A stretch of 64,000 bases of DNA, taken from Pyricularia pennisetigena. Taxonomy: Eukaryota; Ascomycota; Sordariomycetes; Magnaporthales; Pyriculariaceae. Both the position numbers and the translations under genes were made by a program. Shown piece by piece: positions 55,855-64,000 of this stretch. The notes under the pieces were generated by a model. That model saw nothing but the letters and a program-made list of their open reading frames with translations. It did no database searches and was not told the origin of the DNA. The stretch spans positions 3,074,408-3,138,407 of the forward strand of contig NC_043744.1 of NCBI RefSeq assembly GCF_004337985.1, in the 5' to 3' direction. Every line of letters begins with the position of its first letter. Positions within the stretch are counted from its first letter, which is position 1.

Positions 55855-57330
55855 ATGATAACGTTACGCTTCCTTGCCGTGGCGCTGGCCACATGTCTGC
55901 CAGCAACTGCGTACGGCCAAGAACTCGAGCAATTACAACAACTACAACAAAGACAACAAGAACAACACAACCTCCAGGCCCGACAGGCGATCGTCACCAC
56001 AAGCTGCCACGACTACCAATTATTCATCGCCCGCGGCAGTGACGAGCCGTACCCGGGGCGCGCGGCCAGCCTGATCCGCGACGTGTGCGGCAAGCTCACC
56101 AAGGACGGCAAGGTCACGTGCGGCTACGAGGACATAATCTTCAATGCCAACGTCAGCTCGGCGCCGCCGCCGGCGTACTGCGTCTCGACGGCCGAGGGTT
56201 CGGCAAACGGGCAGCAGCAGATGAAGACGTACGCCAGCAGATGCAAGGATTCCAACCTTATTTTGATTGGGTATTCGCAGGGTGGGATTGTTGCGCAGGA
56301 TGTGATGGGTGGTGGTGGTGGTAAGATGCTTCGCTTTTCTTATTCTGAACTCTTTAGCAAATCTTTGGTTCAGAGGGGAATTTCTTTTGGGCTAACGGAA
56401 TCATGTGTCACCGTCACATCCAGGACCCCTTTTTGAGTGTGACCAAGCTACCAATGGCCCATTTAAAAAGACCGAGTCACCCGGATCACAAATTCTGAAC
56501 TCTTTAGCAAATCTTTGGTTCAGAGGGGAATTTCTTTTGGGCTAACGGAATCATGTGTCACCGTCACATCCAGGACCCCTTTTTGAGTGTGACCAAGCTA
56601 CCAATGGCCCATTTAAAAAGACCGAGTCACCCGGATCACAAAGTAAGTAATAAAACACTAACGGGCAAAAGACAAAAGACAAAAAAAAAAAAAAAAAAAA
56701 AAAAAAAGAAATCTAAAAAAAAAAAAAACTAGCGACATGGAACGCTAACCCTTGATTGAATCACACCCTGAAACAGTCGTTGCAGCTCTAACCTTTGGCT
56801 CGGTCCGCCACACCCCAAACCAACCCTTCAGCTTCGGGCCGGGCTCCGCCTTTCCGGGCGTGCGGCCGCGGGACGGCGACCAGCTCAAGAACCTCAAGGA
56901 GTACGAGGACCGGTACCGGGACTGGTGCAACTCCAACGACCCCATCTGCGCCGTCGGCTCCAAGCCCGTCATCGTGGCGAACCACCTCAACTACTTTGAG
57001 GTCTTTGCCGAGGAGGCCGCCACCTGGCTGGCCGAGACGGCGGTCAAGAACAGCAAGCAAAAGAGCGGCGGCGGTGGCGACGATGGTGGTGCGTCAAAGT
57101 CGTCGTCTGCAGTCGACAAGCCTACCGGGGCGTCCGCTGCCGAGACGGCATCCTCGACCGGGCAGGCTGGCTCGGTCACGACGCCCACTGCCGGCCCGCA
57201 AAAGGATGGTGGGCAGAAGGACGGCGGGCAGGACAAGCCCGAGGAAAAGTCCGGCGCGGGGAGGAGTAGGGCCGAGCCGCTTTTGGCATCGGCGCTCTGC
57301 GTGCTTGTGACTTTTGCCATGTCTTTCTAG
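55855..57330 (+). CDS. Cutinase/acetylxylan-esterase family (CE5), GPI-anchored
   Basis: Exons inferred: 55855-56320, 56574-56642 and 56777-57330; phases close to 362 residues. The signal peptide is MITLRFLAVALATCLPATAYG, followed by a Gln-rich segment (QELEQLQQLQQ..., to about residue 42). The catalytic domain has CHDYQLFIARGSDEPYPG, Cys pairs, GYSQGG (nucleophile Ser, about residue 142), CNSNDPICAVG (catalytic Asp) and NHLNYFEVF (catalytic His). The short middle exon supplies GPLFECDQATNGPF, needed for a normal fold. The C-terminus is a Gly/Ser/Lys/Pro-rich linker and a hydrophobic tail (LLASALCVLVTFAMSF), typical of GPI attachment. CE5 enzymes hydrolyse cutin or acetyl-xylan; the exact substrate is open. 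A 150-bp tandem duplication covers the middle exon (see repeat and findings). Confidence 0.88.
56342..56641 (+). repeat. Exact 150-bp tandem duplication covering an exon
   Basis: Units 56342-56491 and 56492-56641 appear identical over 150 nt, both starting ATTCTGAACTC and ending GGATCACAA. Each holds the acceptor CATCCAG and the coding part of exon 2. Only after the second unit does the sequence continue A-GTAAGT, the working donor. The first exon copy, 56424-56491, therefore has no 5' splice site. Confidence 0.93.
56681..56707. repeat. Poly(A) homopolymer, 27 nt
   Basis: A run of 27 A in the intron after exon 2 of the cutinase gene, with another 14-A run at 56715-56728. Poly(A) on the plus strand in a plus-strand intron. 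Confidence 0.85.
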
Positions 57331-57643
57331 CCTGTTTCTTTCCTTCTCCTTCTCCTTTTTTTTTCTCTTGGGCTTTTGAGCGTGTTTTTGCTTATATCAG
57401 TTTTTTTAATGACATTTTCTTTCATGTCAGTTTCTTGTTTTGTTCTAGTTGATTTGTGTCATCTGATCCTGCCTCGGACGCAGGGCTTGGTTTTTCAGAC
57501 TCAAAAGCTAGAGTCAGTTCCTTGTTGTCAAATCCCAGTTTGGTAAATTTACATGGTTTGCGTATTCTATTTATTTATTTATTTATTATAATGTTCTCAT
57601 CTCATGTTTCTGAAAATTCACAATCTTTTCAAAACATGCACAT
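57331..57643. other. Convergent 3' flanks of the cutinase and PKS-NRPS genes
   Basis: 313 nt between the stop codons of two convergent genes. T-rich, with a TTTA repeat near 57570-57588. No coding frame seen. Confidence 0.6.
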
Positions 57644-60600
57644 TTACATATCCTCGTCATCTTCTTCAGTCCCCACCAACAATCTAGGATATCGCGCCTT
57701 GCCCTCCCTCTCACAGACTGCACACAAGAAGCTAGCCATGAACGGACTCAACCCAACCTTGACAGCCCTGCGCGTCCACTCCACCATGGAAACCGTCTCA
57801 AACGTCTGCCCAAACGCGTCCTCCATGTACCTCTGGAGACCAAGCACGGGCACCGCGTTCCCCTGGGTGTGGTGAAGGTAGCGCACCACCGGCCTCCCAT
57901 CGTCGTCGCCCGCCTCGGGAGCCTCGAGCACGTCACGCGCTACCTGGTCCGCGACCCATTCAATGTCCGACATGTCCAGCCACCCTTCGAACCGCTCCAT
58001 CGACGGCACGGCCCCGAGCACGGCCGAGTGCTTGCGGATCATGTTGACGGCGTCCATCTCTCCCGCGTCGTCCGCGATCAGGTACCCGGTCCGGTGGATG
58101 GCGACCGGCCCGACGCCTCCGCCGCGGGCCGCAGCCGCGTGGGCGAAATTCTCCAGCAGCCGCTCCGCCGCCCACTTGGTCGCCGTGAAGCCCTCCCTGC
58201 TGCTGTTGTTGTTATTGTCGTCGTCGTCGTTATCGGGCAAGGGCGGGAGGTGGTGCGAGACGGACGAGGCGCCGTGCTCGTTGCGGCCGCTGAACAGGAC
58301 GACGCGCGCGCTCGACACGAGGTGCAGCGGCTTGACGGCGCCGCTCGGGGTGATGCCCAGCGACGTGGCCAGGAACCTGGTCGAGTCGAGGTTCGGCTCC
58401 GTGATGGACACGTAGCTGTTCAGGCAGGAGCCCTCGGAGCCCGCGTGGACCATGACGTCGGCCGAGGCGCGCAGGCGCTGGACGTCGGTCGGCGAGAGGC
58501 CCAGCGTTGCGTGGTAGAGGTCTCCCGGCTGAAGCTCCACGCGGCCGGCGTGCTCGGCCTCGGCCACCCACGGCTCGCTCCGTAACTCGCTCTGCTGGTC
58601 CGGCGAGAGCGCGATGCAGTAGACGCTGCGTACCGCCTCGGGCCGGGCAAGGAACCGCTGCAGCAGCCGTCGGCCGAGGGGCGTCGTGGCACCCGTCAAG
58701 AGGATTCCTGCGCCATAGGGGTGCCATGTCGTCTGCTTTTCCAATCCGAGGGACGACAAGGCCGGCGGCGGTGGCAGCGGCAGCATTGCCGGGTCGAAGC
58801 GCGTCTCCCTGTCCCAGAACTCCCAGTGCGCGCCGCACTGCTCCTCCATCTGCTTCCTGACCATGGCCGCCATGGAGTCGACGGTGCTGTTCTCAAACAG
58901 CGGCAGCAGGGGCAGTCGGGCACGGAAGCGCCGCTGGATGGCGTCGCGCAGGGTCACGAGCGTGATGGAGCTGCCGCCGACCCTGAAGAAATCCAGCCCG
59001 TGGTGCTTGTTGGTGTTGTTGAGCAACTGCTTACCGAGGCTGGGCAGCACCATCGTCCACGTCGAGAGCAGCTCCAGTTCGAGGTAGGAGAGCTCCGAGG
59101 AGGGTATCTCGTGCACCTTATCAGGGGCTGGGGCTGCTGCGACTTTGGTCTCTCGCAGGTCAGGGCGTGCTCCGCGGGCATGAAGATGCTCGGGTAAGGG
59201 CACCTTGGCCAGAGCCGCCATGTCGAGCTTCCCGCTGGCGTTGAGCGGGAGCTTTTCGAGCGGCACCACGACGGCCGGCCGCATGTACTCGGGCAGTGGC
59301 AGTCTTGCGGGCAGCTCCGCCAGGAACCTGGGCGCGTCGGCGGGTGAGAGGCGGGGCGATGGCACGACGAAGGCCACGATGGTCTTGTCATGCCCCTCAC
59401 CGCGGACAGTGGCGACGGCGTGCGAGACCAGCCCGTCGGCTTCCTTGGATATTGCCGATGCCACTTCGTCCAGCTCGATGCGAATCCCGCGTATCTTGAC
59501 CTGGGTATCGCCGTCGATGCGGCCGCATACCATCAAGGACCCGTTCGGGAGCCAGTAACCCTTGTCTCGTGTACGGTACATCCTCTTGGGCTGTGCAGAT
59601 CCGACCTCGACTCGGAAGTTGAAGGCAGCCGGCTCGGGCAGGAATGCGGCGTCGGTGAGATCCGGCTTGTTCAAATATCCCAGCCCGACCCCGATACCAC
59701 CGATGTAGACCTCGCCCTCGGCTCCGAAGGGGACCTCGTTCCCATCCAGACCCAGCACGTGGATACGAACGCCATCCACCGGCGGTCCCACGGCCAGTGC
59801 CTTTCCCGGCTGCTCGACATCCTCACCAAGCCAGTACTCGATCCGACCCAGGGTGGCCAGTATGCACGTCTCGGTGGGACCATAAACGTTGAAAAGCTCC
59901 ATCCTCTTCCCGCCGCGCGCCCTCTCGAGACGACGGAAGGCCGCCGCGAAACGGCCGGTGACCATCTCGCCGCCCGCCATGGCCGTGTGCAGGCTGCGGC
60001 ACCTCGCCACCTCGTCCGCTTGGCCGAGCAGCAGGCTCCACTCGGTCGGGGTGGCCATCATGGTGGTGACGCCGAACCGGCGAATCAGCCTGGCTATCTC
60101 CACCGGGTCCCGGCGGTGCTCCTGCGGGCAGATGACGAGGCTGCCGCCGCTGAACAGAGCCGAGAAGATTTGCATTATCGACAAGTCGAAGCCGATGGAC
60201 GACTGCTGGAGGACCACCGGTGGTGACTGGTAGTTGGTCACGGCGTTTGCCGAGGTGATTATAGAACACAGGTTGTTTTGCGTCATCAGGACTCCCTTGG
60301 GCGTGCCGGTCGACCCGCTGGTGCACAACATGAGTGCGGGTAGGTTGGCCGACGTAGAGACTGGCTTCGCTGGTACCCCTTTGTGGCCGTTTGTGCATGA
60401 TAGTAGTTCCGCAACATCCACCGCGACACAATCACGTTCTCTGCACGTATTTATAAGCCATTCTGCGAGATCCTTGGTCCGGCTGTGATAGAGCCAGACG
60501 GACGGCTTGCAGTCCTTTGCCATTAACGCAAGTCTCTCTCTGTGATTTGTCGTATCCAACGGGAATGCCGCCGCTGAGAGTTTAAACACTGCCAACAGAG

Positions 60601-63600
60601 CTGCTACGTAGTCGGCCGAAGGCTCAAGCAGTAGAGCGCAGAACTCGCCGCACGTCTCGACGCCCCTCGAAGCGCATGATTGCTGCAAAGCTGTCGCCAT
60701 AGACGATGCCATAGCCGTCAGATCGTTCAAGCTGAGGGTTCGATCATGACCCACATCGTGGATTGCTGTAAAATTACCGTGTCGCGCCGAAGCCTGTTCG
60801 ATCTCGTGCCAAACCGGAGTAGTCTGACCACTTACAGCACCGTCCTCGGTCTCGCACGCGCGGGTGGCCACTGCAGTGGTTGGCAGCCCCGCCGCCCCCA
60901 GCGAGGACGAGATCAAGTCGGCCAGCTTTGCCTGGCCGTCGCGACACACGCCTGCCATCAGGGCGCGGTACATCTCCAGGATCGACTCGGCAGCCTCGGG
61001 GCCGTACAGGGTGTCCTGCATGGCCAGGTCCAGGTGGCAGGTTGCATCGGGCGAGTCGGTCACGTTGAGCATCAGATCGTACGGGTTCCGCGAGCCGCGG
61101 GCCTTGAAAAACTCGAGACGCCCGCCCCCGACGGTAGAGTGCGCCAGCACGTCCAGACGGTAGTTCAGTACGACCTGGAACAGCGGCGTGTGAGTCGTGG
61201 AGCGCGGTACGGCGAGCGCGTCGAGGAGCGCCTCCAACGACGGCGACGAGTGCGTCATGGTGTCCATGAGCTTGGAGAAGGTGTGGCGGGCGAGGTCGAC
61301 AAAGCTGCCGTGCCTGCTCGTCGAGAGCCGCACGGGCAGCATGTTGACGAAGAAGCCGGCGGTTTCGGCGAAGCCGTCGGGCCTGCCGCCGTCGCAGAAC
61401 CCGATGCAGAGGTCCGACGTGCTCGAGAGGTGCGAGACCAGGGCTGCCAGCACGGCCATGTGCAGACCAAACGCCGTCATGTGGAGGCGGGCGCTGGTGC
61501 GCTTGATATCCGAGGCGGCGGCGGCGTCGAGTCGTCTCGACGCCGTCACGCTGCCGCAGTGTTCCATGGGGGCGCGCTCGGTCGTCTTTGCTTGTGGGAA
61601 CAGCGGAATGGGCTCGTTTGGCAGCCCCGCCAGCTCTGCAGACCAGAATTCAATGTCGGCGCCGTGGTCCGCCGGCGTCTTGCTGCGCTGCTGCATGGCA
61701 AAGTCGGCATACTGCAGCCCCGACGATGGTTCGAGGTGGCCGGCGACGTATGCCTTGTCGAGATCCCGGAAGAATATGATCCAGGTCATTCCGTCAACCG
61801 CAATGTGATGGGCGCCGAGTATGAGGATATGCTCTTCTGCCTTGGTTGAAGAAGACGATGCGGTCGAGGGAAGTGAAATCAGAGTGACTCCGACGGATTC
61901 TCCTCTCGAGAGTTTCCATTTTTTGTTGCGCATCGCGCCGAACTCGGTCTCGATGACCCTTGACTGCTCCTGCTCCTCTTTCGTACCTCTAGCATCCACC
62001 CACCTGAATGCCCGCGAGGCATGCTCCATGTGATGAGGGGCTGCCAGAACCTGTTGCAATGGAGTCCCCGTGACCGCATCATTCTGATAGCGCGTGCGGA
62101 AGATTTCGTGACGGGCTACCACCTGATAGAACGCATCCTCGAGCCTCCTGGCATCAACGGGACCCTTGAGCCTGTACATGGCCGTCTCGTTGTATGTGCA
62201 TGGATCCCGTAGGAGCTGCTGGAGGAACCAAAGACGTTCCTGGTTGAACGACAAGGGGGCCTTCCGCGCGACTGATGCTCCTCCTAAAGACGCAGGCACG
62301 GGCGCTTCTGGCTTGGAACCTATAGACGACCTGGGTGAAGTTGGTGTGGTCTCGGGGGTGTGCTCATCATCCCACGCCCCTTTCAAGACGGGCGATCTTG
62401 TGTCGCTGTCACCGCCCGACTTGGTCGAAGGCGATATGTCGCGAGCAGACCTGGGCGGCTTGGGTTTCGACAAGCCAGCAGTGACGATCGAGTTCGCACC
62501 ACTTCCGGCAGCAGTCTTGGCAACGACAGCCTTTGCGACAACAGTCTTTGCCGCCGGTAAAGGTGGCGCATCCTTCAGGGTCACCATGGCCGCTTCGGCA
62601 GCAGCAGCGGCGATCATGTCCCCCGTGGCACCGCCGAGGATCTTTAGCACCGACATGTCCGCCCCGGTTGTCTTCTGCACCCACTGGCGCACCTCCATGG
62701 CCAGGAGCGAATCGACGCCGAGCCCGACGATGGGCGACGCCATGTCCAGCGACCCAGGCTGGACCTGGAGCATCTTTTCCATCTTTTGCGCGAGCGCGTC
62801 TCTTATCGCCACCGTGAGCTCTGCAACCCCGTACTCGCCATCGCCTCCTCTGGATGCTGCCACGGCCGCCATGGTTGCGCGCAGCCGCTCCATTGGAGAG
62901 TCCGAGGGGCCGCCTGCACCAGCACCAGCACCAGCACCAGCACCATCTCCATCGTCGTCGGCGGCGGCGAAGCGGCGTCGCTGATCCCTGACGCAAAAGG
63001 CGAAACGTGGCTCGGCGGCCCAAAACGGCCTGTCGGTCTCGTCGTCGCTGATGGTCAACCCGGTGATCAGCTCCTGTGGGCGGTTGGACTCGGGGTGGCC
63101 GGCCACTATGGCCTCGGCGAGCATGACGGGGACCTCGTCCTCCCAGTTCTGGTTCATCTGCATGGACTTGAGATTGCGCAGCATGGTGGAGTCCTGGCGA
63201 GTCACGTAGCCGACCTCCATCAGGATGCCAATGTCGATGACGGAAGCAGCCAGGCCCCTGGCCCGACGGTTGGCCGCCATGGCGCCCATGAACAGGTTGG
63301 CCATGTGGTAGTCCGTCTGGCCGGGCAAGCCGACGACGCTTCCCGAGGACGAGAAAAGGAGAAAGAAGTCGAGCTGCCCGCCCGGCGTGCCCTCCTGCGA
63401 GGCGAATGCGCGCTCGAGGTTGAGGCTGCCGTTGACTTTGGGACGGATGCCCGTCATTGCCTCGGCGGCTTCGAGGTTGGCAAAGAGCTTGTTAGTCAGC
63501 AGCATGGAGCCGTTGAAGACGCCCGCCACGGACGGCATGGTGTCTTGGATCTTCGAGACCGTCATCCGCACCGCCCTGTAGTCCGTCACGTCCATCGAGA

Positions 63601-64000
63601 AGACCTTGATTGCCACGCCGGCTGCCTTCATCGAGTCCAGCCAGTCCTGCGGAACCTGCGGGTTGCGGCTGGCCAGGGCGATATGGCGTGCCCCCTGCTG
63701 GGACATCCATTCGCAGATCGACCTGCCCAGATCGCGCGTCAGCCCGACCAGGAAATACGTCCTGTCGGGTCTGAACAGCTGGCTTGCATCGATGGGTTGG
63801 ATCTTGGCACGGATTGTGGCAGAAGCTGACCAATCAGCCACGACAAGATTGTTGGACACCCCAGCGGGCAAGTTGCTGATACTTGCAGCTGAGATGTCTC
63901 CCACGGGTATTGCTGCTGAGCATGAAAATGGTTCTCCAGTGCCCAGATTGACTGATATACTGAAAGCTTCCTCGAGCTCTCTAGCCATCTGAGAGTCCGT
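57644..64000 (-). CDS. Hybrid PKS-NRPS, C-terminal part (KR-ACP-C-A-T-R*)
   Basis: The frame is open to the right edge, so the KS-AT-DH and most N-terminal parts lie outside. Numbering from the Met codon at 63988: KR about 80-300 (YFLVGLTRDLGRS; catalytic Ser in LLFSSSGS and Tyr in QTDYHMAN), ACP with GLGVDSLLAM (Ser near 422), a Gly/Ala-rich linker, C domain from about 578 with intact HHIAVDG near 723, A domain with CTSGSTGTPKG near 1219, VYGPTETC near 1366, QVKIRGIRIELDE near 1493 and PLNASGKLD near 1583, T domain with FFRVGGSSI near 1667, and a terminal SDR-type reductase-like domain from about 1760. In that last domain the NADPH motif is TGATTPLG and the catalytic Tyr of YxxxK is Phe (residue 1934, GFTATKW). 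Such enzymes make polyketides amidated with one amino acid; the altered last domain suggests release by Dieckmann cyclisation to a tetramic acid. Confidence 0.92.
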   Translation of the reverse strand, partial: TDSQMARELEEAFSISVNLGTGEPFSCSAAIPVGDISAASISNLPAGVSNNLVVADWSASATIRAKIQPIDASQLFRPDRTYFLVGLTRDLGRSICEWMSQQGARHIALASRNPQVPQDWLDSMKAAGVAIKVFSMDVTDYRAVRMTVSKIQDTMPSVAGVFNGSMLLTNKLFANLEAAEAMTGIRPKVNGSLNLERAFASQEGTPGGQLDFFLLFSSSGSVVGLPGQTDYHMANLFMGAMAANRRARGLAASVIDIGILMEVGYVTRQDSTMLRNLKSMQMNQNWEDEVPVMLAEAIVAGHPESNRPQELITGLTISDDETDRPFWAAEPRFAFCVRDQRRRFAAADDDGDGAGAGAGAGAGGPSDSPMERLRATMAAVAASRGGDGEYGVAELTVAIRDALAQKMEKMLQVQPGSLDMASPIVGLGVDSLLAMEVRQWVQKTTGADMSVLKILGGATGDMIAAAAAEAAMVTLKDAPPLPAAKTVVAKAVVAKTAAGSGANSIVTAGLSKPKPPRSARDISPSTKSGGDSDTRSPVLKGAWDDEHTPETTPTSPRSSIGSKPEAPVPASLGGASVARKAPLSFNQERLWFLQQLLRDPCTYNETAMYRLKGPVDARRLEDAFYQVVARHEIFRTRYQNDAVTGTPLQQVLAAPHHMEHASRAFRWVDARGTKEEQEQSRVIETEFGAMRNKKWKLSRGESVGVTLISLPSTASSSSTKAEEHILILGAHHIAVDGMTWIIFFRDLDKAYVAGHLEPSSGLQYADFAMQQRSKTPADHGADIEFWSAELAGLPNEPIPLFPQAKTTERAPMEHCGSVTASRRLDAAAASDIKRTSARLHMTAFGLHMAVLAALVSHLSSTSDLCIGFCDGGRPDGFAETAGFFVNMLPVRLSTSRHGSFVDLARHTFSKLMDTMTHSSPSLEALLDALAVPRSTTHTPLFQVVLNYRLDVLAHSTVGGGRLEFFKARGSRNPYDLMLNVTDSPDATCHLDLAMQDTLYGPEAAESILEMYRALMAGVCRDGQAKLADLISSSLGAAGLPTTAVATRACETEDGAVSGQTTPVWHEIEQASARHGNFTAIHDVGHDRTLSLNDLTAMASSMATALQQSCASRGVETCGEFCALLLEPSADYVAALLAVFKLSAAAFPLDTTNHRERLALMAKDCKPSVWLYHSRTKDLAEWLINTCRERDCVAVDVAELLSCTNGHKGVPAKPVSTSANLPALMLCTSGSTGTPKGVLMTQNNLCSIITSANAVTNYQSPPVVLQQSSIGFDLSIMQIFSALFSGGSLVICPQEHRRDPVEIARLIRRFGVTTMMATPTEWSLLLGQADEVARCRSLHTAMAGGEMVTGRFAAAFRRLERARGGKRMELFNVYGPTETCILATLGRIEYWLGEDVEQPGKALAVGPPVDGVRIHVLGLDGNEVPFGAEGEVYIGGIGVGLGYLNKPDLTDAAFLPEPAAFNFRVEVGSAQPKRMYRTRDKGYWLPNGSLMVCGRIDGDTQVKIRGIRIELDEVASAISKEADGLVSHAVATVRGEGHDKTIVAFVVPSPRLSPADAPRFLAELPARLPLPEYMRPAVVVPLEKLPLNASGKLDMAALAKVPLPEHLHARGARPDLRETKVAAAPAPDKVHEIPSSELSYLELELLSTWTMVLPSLGKQLLNNTNKHHGLDFFRVGGSSITLVTLRDAIQRRFRARLPLLPLFENSTVDSMAAMVRKQMEEQCGAHWEFWDRETRFDPAMLPLPPPPALSSLGLEKQTTWHPYGAGILLTGATTPLGRRLLQRFLARPEAVRSVYCIALSPDQQSELRSEPWVAEAEHAGRVELQPGDLYHATLGLSPTDVQRLRASADVMVHAGSEGSCLNSYVSITEPNLDSTRFLATSLGITPSGAVKPLHLVSSARVVLFSGRNEHGASSVSHHLPPLPDNDDDDNNNNSSREGFTATKWAAERLLENFAHAAAARGGGVGPVAIHRTGYLIADDAGEMDAVNMIRKHSAVLGAVPSMERFEGWLDMSDIEWVADQVARDVLEAPEAGDDDGRPVVRYLHHTQGNAVPVLGLQRYMEDAFGQTFETVSMVEWTRRAVKVGLSPFMASFLCAVCEREGKARYPRLLVGTEEDDEDM

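Noticed and set aside
62166..63829. Long plus frames (272 and 347 codons) opposite the PKS-NRPS
   Set aside because: Antisense shadows of a high-GC coding region; the minus frame carries intact KR, ACP and C motifs.
1..64000. CRISPR arrays, rRNA, tRNA and complete transposable elements
   Set aside because: Looked for spaced direct repeats, tRNA B-box-like GGTTCGA sites and transposase or reverse-transcriptase motifs by eye; found none.

Overview
The window reads as nuclear DNA of a filamentous ascomycete, most likely a Sordariomycete. The evidence is short GT-AG introns (about 70-260 nt) with CTAAC/CTGAC-like branch points, a Zn2Cys6 regulator, several MFS permeases, a CE5 cutinase-type esterase, a large PKS-NRPS, and fungal forms of TIM50, TIM17, DUG2, RTC1, CGI121 and Ted1. 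I cannot fix the species; a Magnaporthales-like fungus would fit. Nothing suggests an organelle, bacterium or virus, and I found no tRNA or rRNA. Multi-exon genes are given as spans from start to stop codon; exon limits are in the evidence text and were set by hand from frame and splice signals.

Layout. 0-10 kb: the tail of a SnoaL-like gene, a small secreted protein, tim50 (minus), an F-box/2EXR-like gene with two upstream ORFs, and a Ted1/Cdc1-type ER phosphoesterase. 10.9-12.8 kb: a broken FG-GAP/VCBS-repeat gene. 14-20 kb: a Zn2Cys6 regulator, cgi121 (KEOPS) and a BNR_4 beta-propeller gene. 22-25 kb: a quinate-permease-like transporter with a 39-T tract where an exon should end. 27-36.5 kb: dug2 (glutathione breakdown), tim17, an Ntn asparaginase and a Dal5/Liz1-type permease. 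36.9-39 kb: a degenerate ankyrin/CorA-like gene. 40-54.6 kb: an SMP-C2 (tricalbin-like) lipid-transfer protein, a second sugar transporter, rtc1 (SEACAT/GATOR2) and a thioredoxin with a mitochondrial-type leader. 55.8-57.3 kb: a GPI-anchored cutinase-family esterase whose middle exon lies in an exact 150-bp tandem duplication. 57.6-64 kb: the 3' part of a PKS-NRPS running off the right edge, with KR, ACP, C, A, T and a terminal reductase-like domain lacking its catalytic Tyr.

How the genes relate. Most of the window is housekeeping: protein import (tim17, tim50), tRNA t6A synthesis (cgi121), TORC1 control (rtc1), glutathione turnover (dug2), membrane contact sites and redox. Accessory material is interspersed: two sugar/quinate-type transporters, a cutinase, two decayed repeat-protein genes, and at the right end what is probably the edge of a secondary-metabolite cluster. 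The most notable points are the terminal domain of the PKS-NRPS, which looks like a Dieckmann cyclase rather than a reductase, and the duplicated cutinase exon, whose first copy has no 5' splice site.
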